A stretch of DNA of 64,000 bases from assembly GCA_025928155.1 (NCBI GenBank), contig JAICKC010000005.1, forward strand, positions 1-64,000, read 5' to 3'. A program made the position numbers and the translations under genes. This document shows positions 1 through 7,698 of the stretch, in pieces; within the stretch, counting starts at the first letter, position 1, and each line of letters starts with the position of its first letter. This stretch comes from Candidatus Saccharimonadota bacterium. GTDB lineage: Bacteria; Patescibacteriota; Saccharimonadia; Saccharimonadales; UBA4665. The notes beneath the pieces were generated by a model that saw only the letters and a list, made by a program, of their open reading frames with translations, was not told the DNA's origin and ran no database searches.

Positions 1-25
1 ATGGGAGGAGTTGTACGGAGACGCC

Positions 26-66
26 CTAGTGGCGAATTACTCTACCGCGCCACACTAGACCCTGTA
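26..66. repeat. hairpin, first copy of an imperfect repeat
   Basis: Arms GTGGCG (33-38) and CGCCAC can pair around a loop containing CTCTACCG. The stretch 41-66 is closely matched at 1413-1438 (CTCTACCG, then an ACACTAGA block). Both copies sit at the edge of an accessory gene block. It could be a terminator or a recombination scar; neither copy has a clear U-tract. The function is not known. Confidence 0.4.
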
Positions 67-76
67 TTATGTATGC

Positions 77-544
77 ATGGTAGAAATCGCAGACGAGAAG
101 AAGGACCGCCGCAGTGGCATTGATCATATTGGCATCTCGGCAAGCTTTGTTATACATGACGGCAAAGGAAACGTGTTGCTACAACGAAGAGGACCAGGCG
201 CACGCGATGAGAACGGCAATTGGGATGTTGGCGGTGGGGCTATCGAGTTCGGCGAGTCAATTGACGAAGCGGTAAGGCGTGAAATTAAGGAAGAACTCTG
301 CGTGGAACCGATCGATATTCAATTCCTCACAGTTTACGACGCATTCAGAGAGCTCAAGGGCGCTAAAACCCACTGGATAGCCATCATGCATGCCGTGCAG
401 GTCGACTCCTCTGCGGTAAAGATCGGGGAACCCGATAAGATTGACGAGCTTGGCTGGTTCAAGAGCACTACCTTACCCTCCCCGCTCCACTCACAATTTT
501 GGAAATCCTATCAAGTTGCGCTCGATAGCGGTATCGTCAAATAA
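77..544 (+). CDS. NUDIX hydrolase
   Basis: 155-residue protein of the NUDIX superfamily, which hydrolyses nucleoside diphosphates linked to another moiety. The NUDIX box is near residues 52-75, with the GG-x5-E start and the REIKEEL core that binds the divalent metal. The substrate cannot be read from sequence; candidates are oxidised nucleotides, sugar nucleotides or capped species. It is cytoplasmic, with no signal peptide. The start at 77 gives a complete fold. It converges on the HAD hydrolase with a 1-nt gap, and the pair lies between two copies of a hairpin repeat (26-66 and 1401-1438), as accessory cargo might. Confidence 0.85.
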   Translation: MVEIADEKKDRRSGIDHIGISASFVIHDGKGNVLLQRRGPGARDENGNWDVGGGAIEFGESIDEAVRREIKEELCVEPIDIQFLTVYDAFRELKGAKTHWIAIMHAVQVDSSAVKIGEPDKIDELGWFKSTTLPSPLHSQFWKSYQVALDSGIVK

Positions 545-545
545 T

Positions 546-1205
546 CTAAGGATCGAGACTCATTACTGAATCTACGACTTCTGGAAACGTAGTGATAAAT
601 CGGTCAACTTCATGACCATTAAAATCTCGTTTCCGCCTCAAGCCACTTTCCAGGCTCGCTATAAAATATAGCCCCGCTTGTTTGGTAGCTACCGCATCGC
701 TTACAGAGTCTCCAACGTATACACACTCTGAGGGTTTTAGACCATGCGCCGCAAGAAGTTCCTTAAATACCCTTGGGTCGGGCTTGTGAAACTGAGTATT
801 GTCCTTGTAGTAAAAGGTTTCAATACGAGTGGCTAAGAGGTGGTCGGGTTCTAGCATATGTTTTAGCTCGCTGTGCGTGCGAGAGGTAAGTATCAGCAGC
901 AGCTTGCCTAGTTTAATAAGTTGGTCGAGCGCCTCATAGTTAGCTTGGGGTATAGAGTCGTACTCTCCACTCTCTATATATTCCGCAAGCGTGGATGCAT
1001 AGACGTTTTTAAAAGCTTCAACATCCACGCCAGGCGAACGAGCAGGCATTGCGTCAAATAAGGGCTGGCCCCAGGTTCGCTGATGGAGCGCACGGCTCAT
1101 TGGCTCACAGCCCATCTTAACGAGGGCGGCGTTTTCTAATCCGAAACAAGCCTCTTCTGTTAAGCACAAGGTATCGTCAAAGTCTATGATGACTGCTTTT
1201 AGCAT
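546..1205 (-). CDS. HAD-superfamily hydrolase
   Basis: 219 residues. HAD motif I is at the extreme N-terminus (IIDFDDTL), with the nucleophile and acid/base Asp pair. Motif II is the Ser/Thr in LILTSRT, and motif IV is near VYVGDSVSDA. The helical cap lies between motifs I and II, as in beta-phosphoglucomutase or phosphoglycolate phosphatase relatives. The likely role is a small-molecule phosphatase, substrate unknown. A plausible promoter on the minus strand (TTGGTG, 17 nt, TACACT) lies just upstream, inside the duplicated tRNA-flank segment 1220-1355. This suggests the gene originally followed the tRNA-fMet directly. Confidence 0.82.
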   Translation of the reverse strand: MLKAVIIDFDDTLCLTEEACFGLENAALVKMGCEPMSRALHQRTWGQPLFDAMPARSPGVDVEAFKNVYASTLAEYIESGEYDSIPQANYEALDQLIKLGKLLLILTSRTHSELKHMLEPDHLLATRIETFYYKDNTQFHKPDPRVFKELLAAHGLKPSECVYVGDSVSDAVATKQAGLYFIASLESGLRRKRDFNGHEVDRFITTFPEVVDSVMSLDP

Positions 1206-1219
1206 GGCATCAGTGTAGC

Positions 1220-1355
1220 AAACAGAGGTGGTGGCACCAAGCAGGACGCGAACTTACTTTACAGAGTTAACAACCCCAGAGAGACTAGCGTAATTGTTAA
1301 TCTCTATCTGTTATTTCTTCCTGGTTGCCCAAGTGGAATCGAATTGGAACCTCAT
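1220..1355 (-). repeat. degenerate copy of tRNA-fMet 3' end plus flank (R1)
   Basis: This segment aligns with 2080-2207, offset about 851 bp. Shared blocks include AACAGAG, ACCAAGCA, TACTTTACAG, GAGACT, AATCTCTATCTGTTATT, CTGGTTGC, a TCGAA core and ACCTCAT. At 1322-1355 it reads on the minus strand as a decayed tRNA 3' half ending in CAACCA. The terminator hairpin downstream of the real tRNA is also present but decayed. This is the pattern left when DNA is inserted at a tRNA 3' end and the original 3' end is displaced. The inserted unit would be the methyltransferase at 1435-2070. Confidence 0.7.
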
Positions 1356-1400
1356 CTTGTCGGAATTGAGTCGATGGAAGAGCCTGCTCAGAGGCAATAA

Positions 1401-1438
1401 CCTATTAGTTTGCTCTACCGAGCAACACTAGAACCTAG
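1401..1438. repeat. hairpin, second copy of the imperfect repeat
   Basis: TTGCTC, a TACC loop and GAGCAA form a 6-bp hairpin, extended by TAGT/ACTA outside. It lies immediately 3' of the methyltransferase stop. The segment 1413-1438 closely matches 41-66. It may be a weak terminator or part of the insertion scar. Confidence 0.4.
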
Positions 1439-2070
1439 GATGGCTTCCTAGAAAATGAATAAAGCCAATCCAAGTCACGCTTGTCTTGTCCGTAACGATC
1501 TCTCTCATTTAAGTAGTGCCACGCTTCTTCGTGAAGGCCTGACTCAGTTAGTAATCTGGCAAATGTCTCGTGGGTTTTGAAATTAAAGAACCGCTGAGAC
1601 TTACTGCTGAACCCTTCAACGAATTCCTGCGTACCTTCACCTTTCTTCAGAGAAACGGCCAGAATTCCTCCTGGTCTAAGAATTCGATTAAACTCACGTA
1701 ATGCCGCTTGGATGTCATCATCTTTCAAATGGAGGAGCGTAGCATTGCACCAGATTCCGTCGAAGGATGCATCTTCGAATCCTGTATTGCGCACGTCAGC
1801 AACGGCAAACTCAATATCGGGATAAAGCTCTCTTGCGCGAATTATTAGCGGGCGAGATAAATCAATCGCCCTAATTTGAAACCCTTTTGACTTAATATAT
1901 TCAGTGTCCCTACCGTACGCACAACCAGCATCAAGTACTTCTGCACCTACGCTAAGCATGCCAAGAAACTGATCTAGTTCTAAGGCCGGAACCATAGCTC
2001 GAGTACTGGCCTCATAGGTTTGAGTATCTTCATATGCCGCTAAGGTTCTAGTAATGTAATCTTCCATAGC
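1435..2070 (-). CDS. class I SAM-dependent methyltransferase
   Basis: 211 residues when started at the ATG giving MEDYITRT; an in-frame upstream start at 2091 would run into the duplicated flank, so the internal ATG is preferred. SAM-binding motif I is VLDAGCAYGRDT. A post-I acidic residue sits in IRAIDLS, motif II is in FDGIWCNATLLHL, and motif III is in ILRPGGILAVSL. It belongs to the Methyltransf_11/25 type; the substrate is unknown. A paralogue of the same layout lies at 61416-62057. Both copies are associated with tRNA 3'-end fragments, which suggests accessory cargo. Confidence 0.8.
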   Translation of the reverse strand, partial: AMEDYITRTLAAYEDTQTYEASTRAMVPALELDQFLGMLSVGAEVLDAGCAYGRDTEYIKSKGFQIRAIDLSRPLIIRARELYPDIEFAVADVRNTGFEDASFDGIWCNATLLHLKDDDIQAALREFNRILRPGGILAVSLKKGEGTQEFVEGFSSKSQRFFNFKTHETFARLLTESGLHEEAWHYLNERDRYGQDKRDLDWLYSFSRKPS

Positions 2071-2079
2071 GCTTAATAT

Positions 2080-2207
2080 AACAGAGACCAAGCAAGACTG
2101 GAATCTACTTTACAGGGGTGACATTAAAAAGAGACTCGCTTCTTTGCGAATCTCTATCTGTTATTCAAAACTGGTTGCGGGGGCAGGACTCGAACCTGCG
2201 ACCTCAT
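2080..2207 (-). repeat. intact copy of tRNA-fMet 3' end plus flank (R2)
   Basis: Counterpart of 1220-1355. It covers the 3' half of the functional tRNA-fMet, its terminator and about 45 bp beyond, up to the start region of the methyltransferase. See the R1 entry for the shared blocks. Confidence 0.7.
2125..2155 (-). terminator. terminator of tRNA-fMet
   Basis: On the minus strand AGAGATTCGC and GCGAGTCTCT pair around a 6-nt loop (one G-T pair), followed by TTTTTAATG. It starts 16 nt beyond the tRNA CCA end. Confidence 0.75.
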
Positions 2208-2246
2208 GGTTATGAGCCATGCGAGCTGCCGCTGCTCCACCCCGCG
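2172..2246 (-). tRNA. initiator tRNA-fMet (CAU)
   Basis: 75 nt including an encoded CCA. The arms fold well: acceptor CGCGGGG/CCCCGCA, D-stem GAGC/GCTC, anticodon arm CATGG-CTCATAA-CCATG, T-arm GCAGG-TTCGAGT-CCTGC. Two bacterial initiator hallmarks are visible: the unpaired C1/A72 at the acceptor end and the A11:U24 pair in the D-stem. The third hallmark, three G:C pairs at 29-31/39-41, is incomplete, because position 29:41 is U:A. The promoter is at 2370-2398 and the terminator at 2125-2155. Confidence 0.95.
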
Positions 2247-2369
2247 ACGAGGTAGTGAGAAAACCCTAGCGGTTCTTCTCATCGCACCGGCAAAATGGTT
2301 CACATTTTGTCGGGCTGCTCTTTTCCATTCTGTGACCGGGCGTCAGAAAATAAGGAAAATCTTATTTAT

Positions 2370-2398
2370 ATTTTAGCAATAGGGGTAGGTTTTGTCAA
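2370..2398 (-). promoter_or_regulatory. promoter of tRNA-fMet
   Basis: Minus-strand TTGACA (2398-2393), 17-nt spacer, TAAAAT (2375-2370). The -35 box overlaps the stop codon region of the upstream DivIC/FtsB-like gene. The implied transcript has a leader of over 100 nt before the tRNA. Confidence 0.7.
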
Positions 2399-2871
2399 TT
2401 CGTTGCCGGGTCACGATGGAGGAAAAAGTCTATCCACGCTTCGAAGTGGCGTTGCCACAGGGGCTGTTTGGGCACGGCTGAAGCTACCGTGGTCGTACCT
2501 GGTTGCTTCACCGTATACGCCGCTGCTACATCATTCGACACGAGCAGCTCGGTCTCGCCCGGCGCACCAAGGCCCAGGTTTTCCCGGGCGGTTATTTCCA
2601 TGTACTGCGGCGTATTGAGGTACTGGTTTTGGAGCGCCAGATCGGCGTTCTCCAGGTTTTGTACTTGGTTCTCCTGGGTCAGCTGCGCAATTTGCTTTTG
2701 GAGGCCATAGTTGGTTTGGATGCTTTTCACACCGCTCCAGCTTATGAGCAGTACGATAACGGTAAATACTAGCACGCCCACATTGCGCACGTCGCGCAGC
2801 GTCAACACATACGTCCATACATACGAGGTATACGGATCGAATCTTTGCATGATGTTTGTTTTATTGAGCAT
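2395..2871 (-). CDS. DivIC/FtsB-like septum formation initiator
   Basis: 158 residues with the bitopic layout of the DivIC/FtsB/FtsL family. There is a short cytoplasmic N-terminus, one membrane helix near residues 31-50, a heptad-rich coiled coil near 52-90 (LQKQIAQLTQENQVQNLE), then the TPQYMEITARENLGLGAPGE segment typical of the C-terminal part of DivIC/FtsB. These proteins form a complex at the septum that activates septal peptidoglycan synthesis. A variable tail of about 50 residues follows. It is transcribed divergently from the tRNA at 2942, and its stop overlaps the promoter of tRNA-fMet. Confidence 0.8.
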   Translation of the reverse strand: MLNKTNIMQRFDPYTSYVWTYVLTLRDVRNVGVLVFTVIVLLISWSGVKSIQTNYGLQKQIAQLTQENQVQNLENADLALQNQYLNTPQYMEITARENLGLGAPGETELLVSNDVAAAYTVKQPGTTTVASAVPKQPLWQRHFEAWIDFFLHRDPATN

Positions 2872-2884
2872 TTTCTCGTCTAAT

Positions 2885-2917
2885 AGTATACACCATCGTC
2901 GCGGCCTCTGGTATACT
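2885..2917. promoter_or_regulatory. divergent -10 boxes
   Basis: Two TATACT boxes face away from each other: minus strand at 2890-2885 for the DivIC/FtsB-like gene, plus strand at 2912-2917 for the tRNA at 2942. The -35 boxes are weak. Confidence 0.45.
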
Positions 2918-2941
2918 CGTATCTGTTAGCCACAACATGTC

Positions 2942-3017
2942 GGGGGTATAGCTCAGTGGTTAGAGCAGCGGGCTCATAACCTGTTGGTCCTTGGTTCAAA
3001 TCCAAGTACCCCCACCA
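2942..3017 (+). tRNA. tRNA with CAU anticodon (elongator Met or Ile-lysidine)
   Basis: 76 nt with encoded CCA. Arms: acceptor GGGGGTA/TACCCCC, D-arm GCTC-AGTGGTTA-GAGC, anticodon loop CTCATAA, T-arm CTTGG-TTCAAAT-CCAAG. The full acceptor pairing and C11:G24 pair exclude the initiator. Sequence alone does not decide between elongator Met and an Ile tRNA whose C34 becomes lysidine through TilS. Confidence 0.93.
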
Positions 3018-3032
3018 TCTGCATATACATAG

Positions 3033-3055
3033 CCTGCGTTTAGCGCAGGATTTTA
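3033..3055 (+). terminator. terminator after the CAU tRNA
   Basis: CCTGCG and CGCAGG (3033-3038, 3044-3049) pair around a short loop, followed by ATTTTAG. Confidence 0.55.
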
Positions 3056-3892
3056 GCTTATAGCGCCCCGGGGTGTTTGGCGGCCGGGCGAGGCAGGAAT
3101 TCTCGGTCGGAGGCGACCGGCAATAACGCCCGCAATTATACCGACGACCAGACAGATGAGGGCGATTATGCCAAAACGATTCCCTATATCCATTGTGATG
3201 TTTTTGGCCAGATCGTGGGCAAGCGGGGCAAAGGCGTTTGATGAGGTACTGAACTTAATATAGTGGTCGAGTGCGCCCACGCTGGAGCGCAAGATCAAGG
3301 CCAACGCACCTACAAACACTCCTACAGTGATGGCCACACCCGGCAAAGCGCCGTACCGGCGCCGCTGCCACGATACCGCCGCGAGCAACAGCGTCAGCAT
3401 GATGGTGGAGAGAAGAGCTGCGGCATGTGCACCCGCAAAGCTTTTCCCCGGGTACGCTACGGTTTTATTGGTGCCGGAATCGGGCACGAGCTTGATGGGC
3501 TGAAATAGCTGGTTATCCGCCGGCAGCGGTACGCCGGCCGCCTGGACTTGCGGGGCGAATTCGCTCAAATCGACACTAGGCGCCGGGCCCTTGCCCTGAT
3601 AATACAGCGACAGTTGGTCGATGGCGGTGTTGATTTTTTGCTTTAGGACATCGGGCGTCAAAATTTTGCTGACTGCGGTGGCAACAAGCGGGTTCGCAGC
3701 AGCATCTGATTGCTGGACAACTTGAGCGCTCAACGCCACTGACAAACGGTTGTAGGCATCAGCTTTGGTAAGCTGCCCCTCTAGATAATGGCTACTCATG
3801 AGTGTCTGGCTTAACACCGTTGAGATAATAAGGGCACAGAGTGAAGCAACCAAGAGGCTGGACAGGAGGTGTGACAGCCATTTTAAAAGCAT
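3053..3892 (-). CDS. membrane protein of unknown function
   Basis: 279 residues, family not recognised. There is one membrane helix near 8-30, then an extracytoplasmic domain of about 130 residues rich in Ala, Gln and Leu. Three helices follow in the C-terminal half (about 155-175, 183-200 and 235-258), with a basic Pro-rich tail. The layout, one anchor plus an external domain plus a C-terminal helix bundle, recurs in Gram-positive and Saccharibacteria envelope proteins. It lies between the CAU tRNA (convergent) and the trehalase gene (divergent). Confidence 0.7.
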   Translation of the reverse strand: MLLKWLSHLLSSLLVASLCALIISTVLSQTLMSSHYLEGQLTKADAYNRLSVALSAQVVQQSDAAANPLVATAVSKILTPDVLKQKINTAIDQLSLYYQGKGPAPSVDLSEFAPQVQAAGVPLPADNQLFQPIKLVPDSGTNKTVAYPGKSFAGAHAAALLSTIMLTLLLAAVSWQRRRYGALPGVAITVGVFVGALALILRSSVGALDHYIKFSTSSNAFAPLAHDLAKNITMDIGNRFGIIALICLVVGIIAGVIAGRLRPRIPASPGRQTPRGAIS

Positions 3893-4000
3893 AACGGCAT
3901 TGTACGGCTAACGACTCAGATACGCCAGTAATCGTTTACTTTTCGTTGTAATAAAGAAACAGTTGTGTTCTGTAGCCGCAGTTTTATACTTGTGGCTATA

Positions 4001-4067
4001 TTGTAAGATTTTTTACAATAAACCTTTGCGCAACTTAATCGGGAAAGTTACCGGCCGTCGAGCGGCC
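4001..4067 (+). promoter_or_regulatory. inverted repeat and hairpin upstream of trehalase
   Basis: TTGTAA-N6-TTACAA (4001-4018) overlaps a TATATT-like -10 and could be an operator. Further on, GGCCG-TCGAG-CGGCC (4053-4067) followed by CTTTT could act as an attenuator before the start at 4122. Both are read from sequence only. Confidence 0.35.
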
Positions 4068-4121
4068 CTTTTATGCTACTAAAGAAGAAATTATGGACAT
4101 TTCTACCTAGAAGGGATCTTT

Positions 4122-6029
4122 GTGAGCAATGCTGAGTACGACTTAGCGGGTTCTTACTCTTTAGAGTCGCTACCGCTCCAGGACATGGGAGCAGAGGCTG
4201 TTGACCCGGTTCAGCTCATGATGAGCGCAGGCCGCGGCACGGTTTTCCTGCGAGATCTGCGCCGTGACCACGAGGCAAGGGGCCGCATCGACGGCTTTGA
4301 GATAGCGAACGGAATACCCACCGGCGGACGAACCTGGAACCAATTGGACGCTGATTGGCAGGCTGCCGAGGCGAACGGACAACACCCAGAAGCTTTCTCC
4401 GCCAAGAACGTCGACACATCCAGAGCGGCGTTACGGGTCCGCGACGCCCATCCAGGCGAACTAATTGGAGAGTACACAGACTACGTTGCCGATACAGTAT
4501 TGCAGCATTGGAACGACCATCCGGGCTATGAAAAGTTGCCGAACAAGAGCGACGCGCCGGGAACGAGATTTATCAGCCCCTTCGCTGCCGACAGCGATAT
4601 TGTCGCTATGGGCAAACGGCACCGCGGTGACATGCAGGGTAGTCAAAATACCATCGACAATAGCGTCTACCTCATTAACAGGCTTGACGGGCTACTGCCG
4701 AACTTCCCGGGCTTTGATTCGATGGGTCGTGGCCAATCACCCACTCTTTCGTACGCGATTGAGTGCTTTGCATCGGCATACGGCAAGGACAGAGATGAAG
4801 TAGTAGCGCACTACCGAGAGCCGCTCGCTAAGAACGTTGAATTCTGGATGCGGGGACGGGAACAGCTTCAGCAAATACGCCATGATCGGGGCGCCATGTA
4901 CGGTCGGCAGATGCTGCTCGCGGGACGGAAACACGATATTGTCTTCCGATTCGGTAGTGATACGCCAATGGGCCCTGGACTCATGCAAGGTGTCCGCCCT
5001 GAGTCAGCTGCCGAAGATGAGGAGCTTATCCTGCGTGTCGTCGGTAACCTGACCGGCCGGGCACGCCGGCAACGAGCTCACAAGCTAAAGCGGGATGTAG
5101 AAGCCGGCTGCGAGAGCACCCAGGATTTTGCCGATTGGGAGTTTTCAAACTACCAAGATCTGGACACCATTAGGACTACCGACATCGCTCCCGCCTTCCT
5201 ACAGGCCAACATGGTGCACCAGATGCGCATGGCCGGCTACCACCAAGAAGCCAAAGAGCTGTCCGAGGTTATCATGCGCCGCTTCTTCCACCGGATTGAC
5301 GATACCCACGCCCAGTTCGCTGATTTGCTCCGCGATGGCACACCGACAAAGGCATTGCATGCTACTCAGGCGTATCCGCTCCTGGTCGGCGGCATCGTGC
5401 CGTACGAGGCTGCAATCCTGCTCGCCAACACTTGGCGCGATGCGCTCCTGCGACCCAACGGAGTGCTTATATCTGTTGGCAAGGCCGACGCACAGTGGAG
5501 CGGCAATCCGAGCGAGGTCGAAGACGAGCAACAGAATAGTTTTGTCCGACGCATGCAAGCGCGCATGTACGGCCGGCCGATGCTGGGCGGAGAAGGCGAT
5601 GACCGTTCCTGGCCCTCGGTGGGAATGCTCGTTTCTGAGAGCTTTACTATGGCCGCAATCGAGGCACAACTAAATGGCAAAGACCCCGGACCGCTCCTAG
5701 AAGTCGCCGAGATGGCACGCGTTGCTACGGTAAGTGGCATTGAGGCACGGTTTAACGCAGACCACTACATCGCCGAAAAGGTCAGTGCCGTCGATGCCAC
5801 AAAGTTCATCGACGGTGGTGAATATGCCCAGACACCCGACAAGGTCCAAAAGGGTTTTGGGATGACTATCGGTGCGCATCGCAGCCTTGCTGGCCGCAAC
5901 TTAGCGGCAGAGGTACGCTGGCCCGATGACTATTCTTGGCGGCAGTGGACCCTACGTCATGCGCTCGGTGATCTATCGATGGCTCGAACTATTACCATAC
6001 CCGTATCCAAGCGCGGCTCTCAAGTCTAG
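4122..6029 (+). CDS. GH37-type trehalase-like glycosidase
   Basis: 635 residues, GTG start with AAGGGA about 6 nt upstream. The landmarks of glycoside hydrolase family 37 appear in order: an APGTRF block near 145-150 (family PGGRF), YLINRLDGLLPN near 182-194, ESTQDF near 331-336 (family ESGWDF, catalytic acid Asp), TIRTTDIAP near 349-357, an AQW block near 457, and GGEY..GFG near 565-580 (catalytic base Glu). Both catalytic carboxylates appear kept although the classical signatures are diverged. There is no signal peptide, so it would act on cytoplasmic trehalose or a related alpha-glucoside. It converges on the ABC permease with a 4-nt overlap. Confidence 0.72.
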   Translation: MSNAEYDLAGSYSLESLPLQDMGAEAVDPVQLMMSAGRGTVFLRDLRRDHEARGRIDGFEIANGIPTGGRTWNQLDADWQAAEANGQHPEAFSAKNVDTSRAALRVRDAHPGELIGEYTDYVADTVLQHWNDHPGYEKLPNKSDAPGTRFISPFAADSDIVAMGKRHRGDMQGSQNTIDNSVYLINRLDGLLPNFPGFDSMGRGQSPTLSYAIECFASAYGKDRDEVVAHYREPLAKNVEFWMRGREQLQQIRHDRGAMYGRQMLLAGRKHDIVFRFGSDTPMGPGLMQGVRPESAAEDEELILRVVGNLTGRARRQRAHKLKRDVEAGCESTQDFADWEFSNYQDLDTIRTTDIAPAFLQANMVHQMRMAGYHQEAKELSEVIMRRFFHRIDDTHAQFADLLRDGTPTKALHATQAYPLLVGGIVPYEAAILLANTWRDALLRPNGVLISVGKADAQWSGNPSEVEDEQQNSFVRRMQARMYGRPMLGGEGDDRSWPSVGMLVSESFTMAAIEAQLNGKDPGPLLEVAEMARVATVSGIEARFNADHYIAEKVSAVDATKFIDGGEYAQTPDKVQKGFGMTIGAHRSLAGRNLAAEVRWPDDYSWRQWTLRHALGDLSMARTITIPVSKRGSQV

Positions 6030-6769
6030 TTAGCGTCGCGCTTCAGGAACAGCACCCAGGCAACTATCCACGCGATTACAAGATACACGCTGAAAACTAC
6101 CGCGGCGCTACCGTGCGTGATCGTCGAGCCATGCGGTGCGGGATTGAGCACAACTCCTTGAGCGGTAAACGGCAGATAGGCACTGTTATTTTTAAGCAGC
6201 AACGACAGCACCTGCTCGGCTATAGGTATAGCGAACAGTGATACGATGGCACCTATCTGGTTGCGGATGAGTACCGCTAACGCGAGGGCAGCCATGATAT
6301 ATGACCAGCCGCTGAATATTCCTCGCCAGATGATGCTGTGGTAGTCAATAGTCTGCGGCACCAACGTCGAACCGTGTATATGTACACCCAGGTACGACAT
6401 GGCTGGCGCCAGCACACCGACTACGGCGGTAAATACGAGCGCGTATACAGAAACGGCGATAAATTTTGCCGTCAGGGTTTTGGTACGACTATTGGATGAC
6501 GTCAGAGTGTACATGATGGTCGTATAGCGATACTCGTGCGTCATGAGCAGAATCGCTACGATGGCGCCGAAGACGGTTGGCAGCGAGGTCAGCGCGCCGA
6601 CCACATCCTCTCTGTACAGGTTCGGATTCTGTAAGTCCTTACCAGATAAGTGATAGCCTTCTATGTAAAAAGCGAAGAAGATGACAAATAGTATTGCCAG
6701 CCCAGTCAGAATATAGGTGGAGCGCACCGTGAACAGTTTGCGGAATTCGGCTTTCAAAGCTACTAACAT
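6026..6769 (-). CDS. ABC-2 type transporter permease
   Basis: 247 residues with about six membrane helices, beginning with the MLVALKAEFRKLFTVRST type N-terminus common to ABC-2 permeases. It works with the ATPase encoded directly upstream (6769-7677); stop and start touch at 6769, so translation is probably coupled. The substrate is unknown. Exporters of this form move drugs, peptides or lipids, or give self-immunity. Confidence 0.82.
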   Translation of the reverse strand: MLVALKAEFRKLFTVRSTYILTGLAILFVIFFAFYIEGYHLSGKDLQNPNLYREDVVGALTSLPTVFGAIVAILLMTHEYRYTTIMYTLTSSNSRTKTLTAKFIAVSVYALVFTAVVGVLAPAMSYLGVHIHGSTLVPQTIDYHSIIWRGIFSGWSYIMAALALAVLIRNQIGAIVSLFAIPIAEQVLSLLLKNNSAYLPFTAQGVVLNPAPHGSTITHGSAAVVFSVYLVIAWIVAWVLFLKRDAN

Positions 6770-7677
6770 TACTTTTTCACCTCCTTGGTCGCAAACTCTT
6801 CGCTGCCGGCAGTCAGCTCTAAGAACGCTTCCTCCAGCGAGGCCTGCTGCTGCGATAGCTCGTAAACGGGCACACCGGTCTCGAACGCTAGTTTGCCGAT
6901 CTCGTCGGTGCTTAGGCCCGCTACGCGTAAGCCGCCGGGCACCTTGTGGACCTCAGCCTTGGTACCGTGCAACGCCCGTTCCAACGCCGACGCCTTGGGC
7001 GAACGCACCAGCACGCCGCTGTGGCCGCTGTTTTTGATGAGCTCAGCCATAGACGTATCGGCAATGAGCTTGCCCCTGCCTATTACCACCACATTGTCGG
7101 CCATCTGCGACATTTCGCTCAGCAGGTGGCTGCTTACAAAGACGCCATTACCGCGATCGGCATAGTTTTTCAGGAATTCACGCAACCAAGCAATACCTTC
7201 GGGATCGAGGCCATTGGCCGGCTCGTCGAGCATCAGATACTTAGGCTTGCCGAGCAGGGCAGCGGCGATACCAAGGCGCTGGCTCATACCAAGGCTAAAC
7301 TTGCCTGGAGCCTTTTTGGCTACATCCGTCAGTCCCACCTCGTCCAGGACTTCATCAACGCGCTTGAGGTGTATGCCACCGGCGTCGGCCAGGATTCGCA
7401 GGTGCTGCCGCGCGGTGCGCGTGGGGTGAAAGGCCTTGGCCTCCAGTAGAATGCCAATAACCTGCGACGGTCGCGCATAGCTGTGGAGCGGCTTGTCGTC
7501 AAACAGTGTTTTGCCACTGCCATTATCAAGCCCCAGCATCAGGCGCATAGTCGTACTTTTGCCGGCGCCGTTGGGGCCCAAAAAGCCAGTGACTTTGCCC
7601 GTCTCAACCTTGAAGCTCAGGTCGTTGACGGCGAGTTTCTTGCGATAGTGTTTGGTAAGGTGTTCTGATCGGATCAC
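6769..7677 (-). CDS. ABC transporter ATP-binding protein
   Basis: 302 residues. Walker A is GPNGAGKS near 33-40, the Q-loop follows, and the signature is FSLGMSQRLG near 127-136. Walker B is YLMLDEPANGLDPEG, and the H-loop is in VFVSSHLLSEM. The C-terminal extension of about 80 residues is typical of ABC-2 exporter ATPases (BcrA/CcmA type). It forms the first gene of a two-gene operon with the permease at 6026-6769. Confidence 0.88.
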   Translation of the reverse strand: MIRSEHLTKHYRKKLAVNDLSFKVETGKVTGFLGPNGAGKSTTMRLMLGLDNGSGKTLFDDKPLHSYARPSQVIGILLEAKAFHPTRTARQHLRILADAGGIHLKRVDEVLDEVGLTDVAKKAPGKFSLGMSQRLGIAAALLGKPKYLMLDEPANGLDPEGIAWLREFLKNYADRGNGVFVSSHLLSEMSQMADNVVVIGRGKLIADTSMAELIKNSGHSGVLVRSPKASALERALHGTKAEVHKVPGGLRVAGLSTDEIGKLAFETGVPVYELSQQQASLEEAFLELTAGSEEFATKEVKK

Positions 7678-7698
7678 TAGTCTTAGTATACCAGATGG

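Noticed and set aside
28-60. Possible tRNA remnant at the left edge
   Set aside because: Only a hairpin with a GGTAGAG string; no T-loop or CCA end.
2295-2710. Several frames opposite the DivIC/FtsB-like gene
   Set aside because: Antisense shadows of a well-supported gene and of the tRNA-fMet promoter region.
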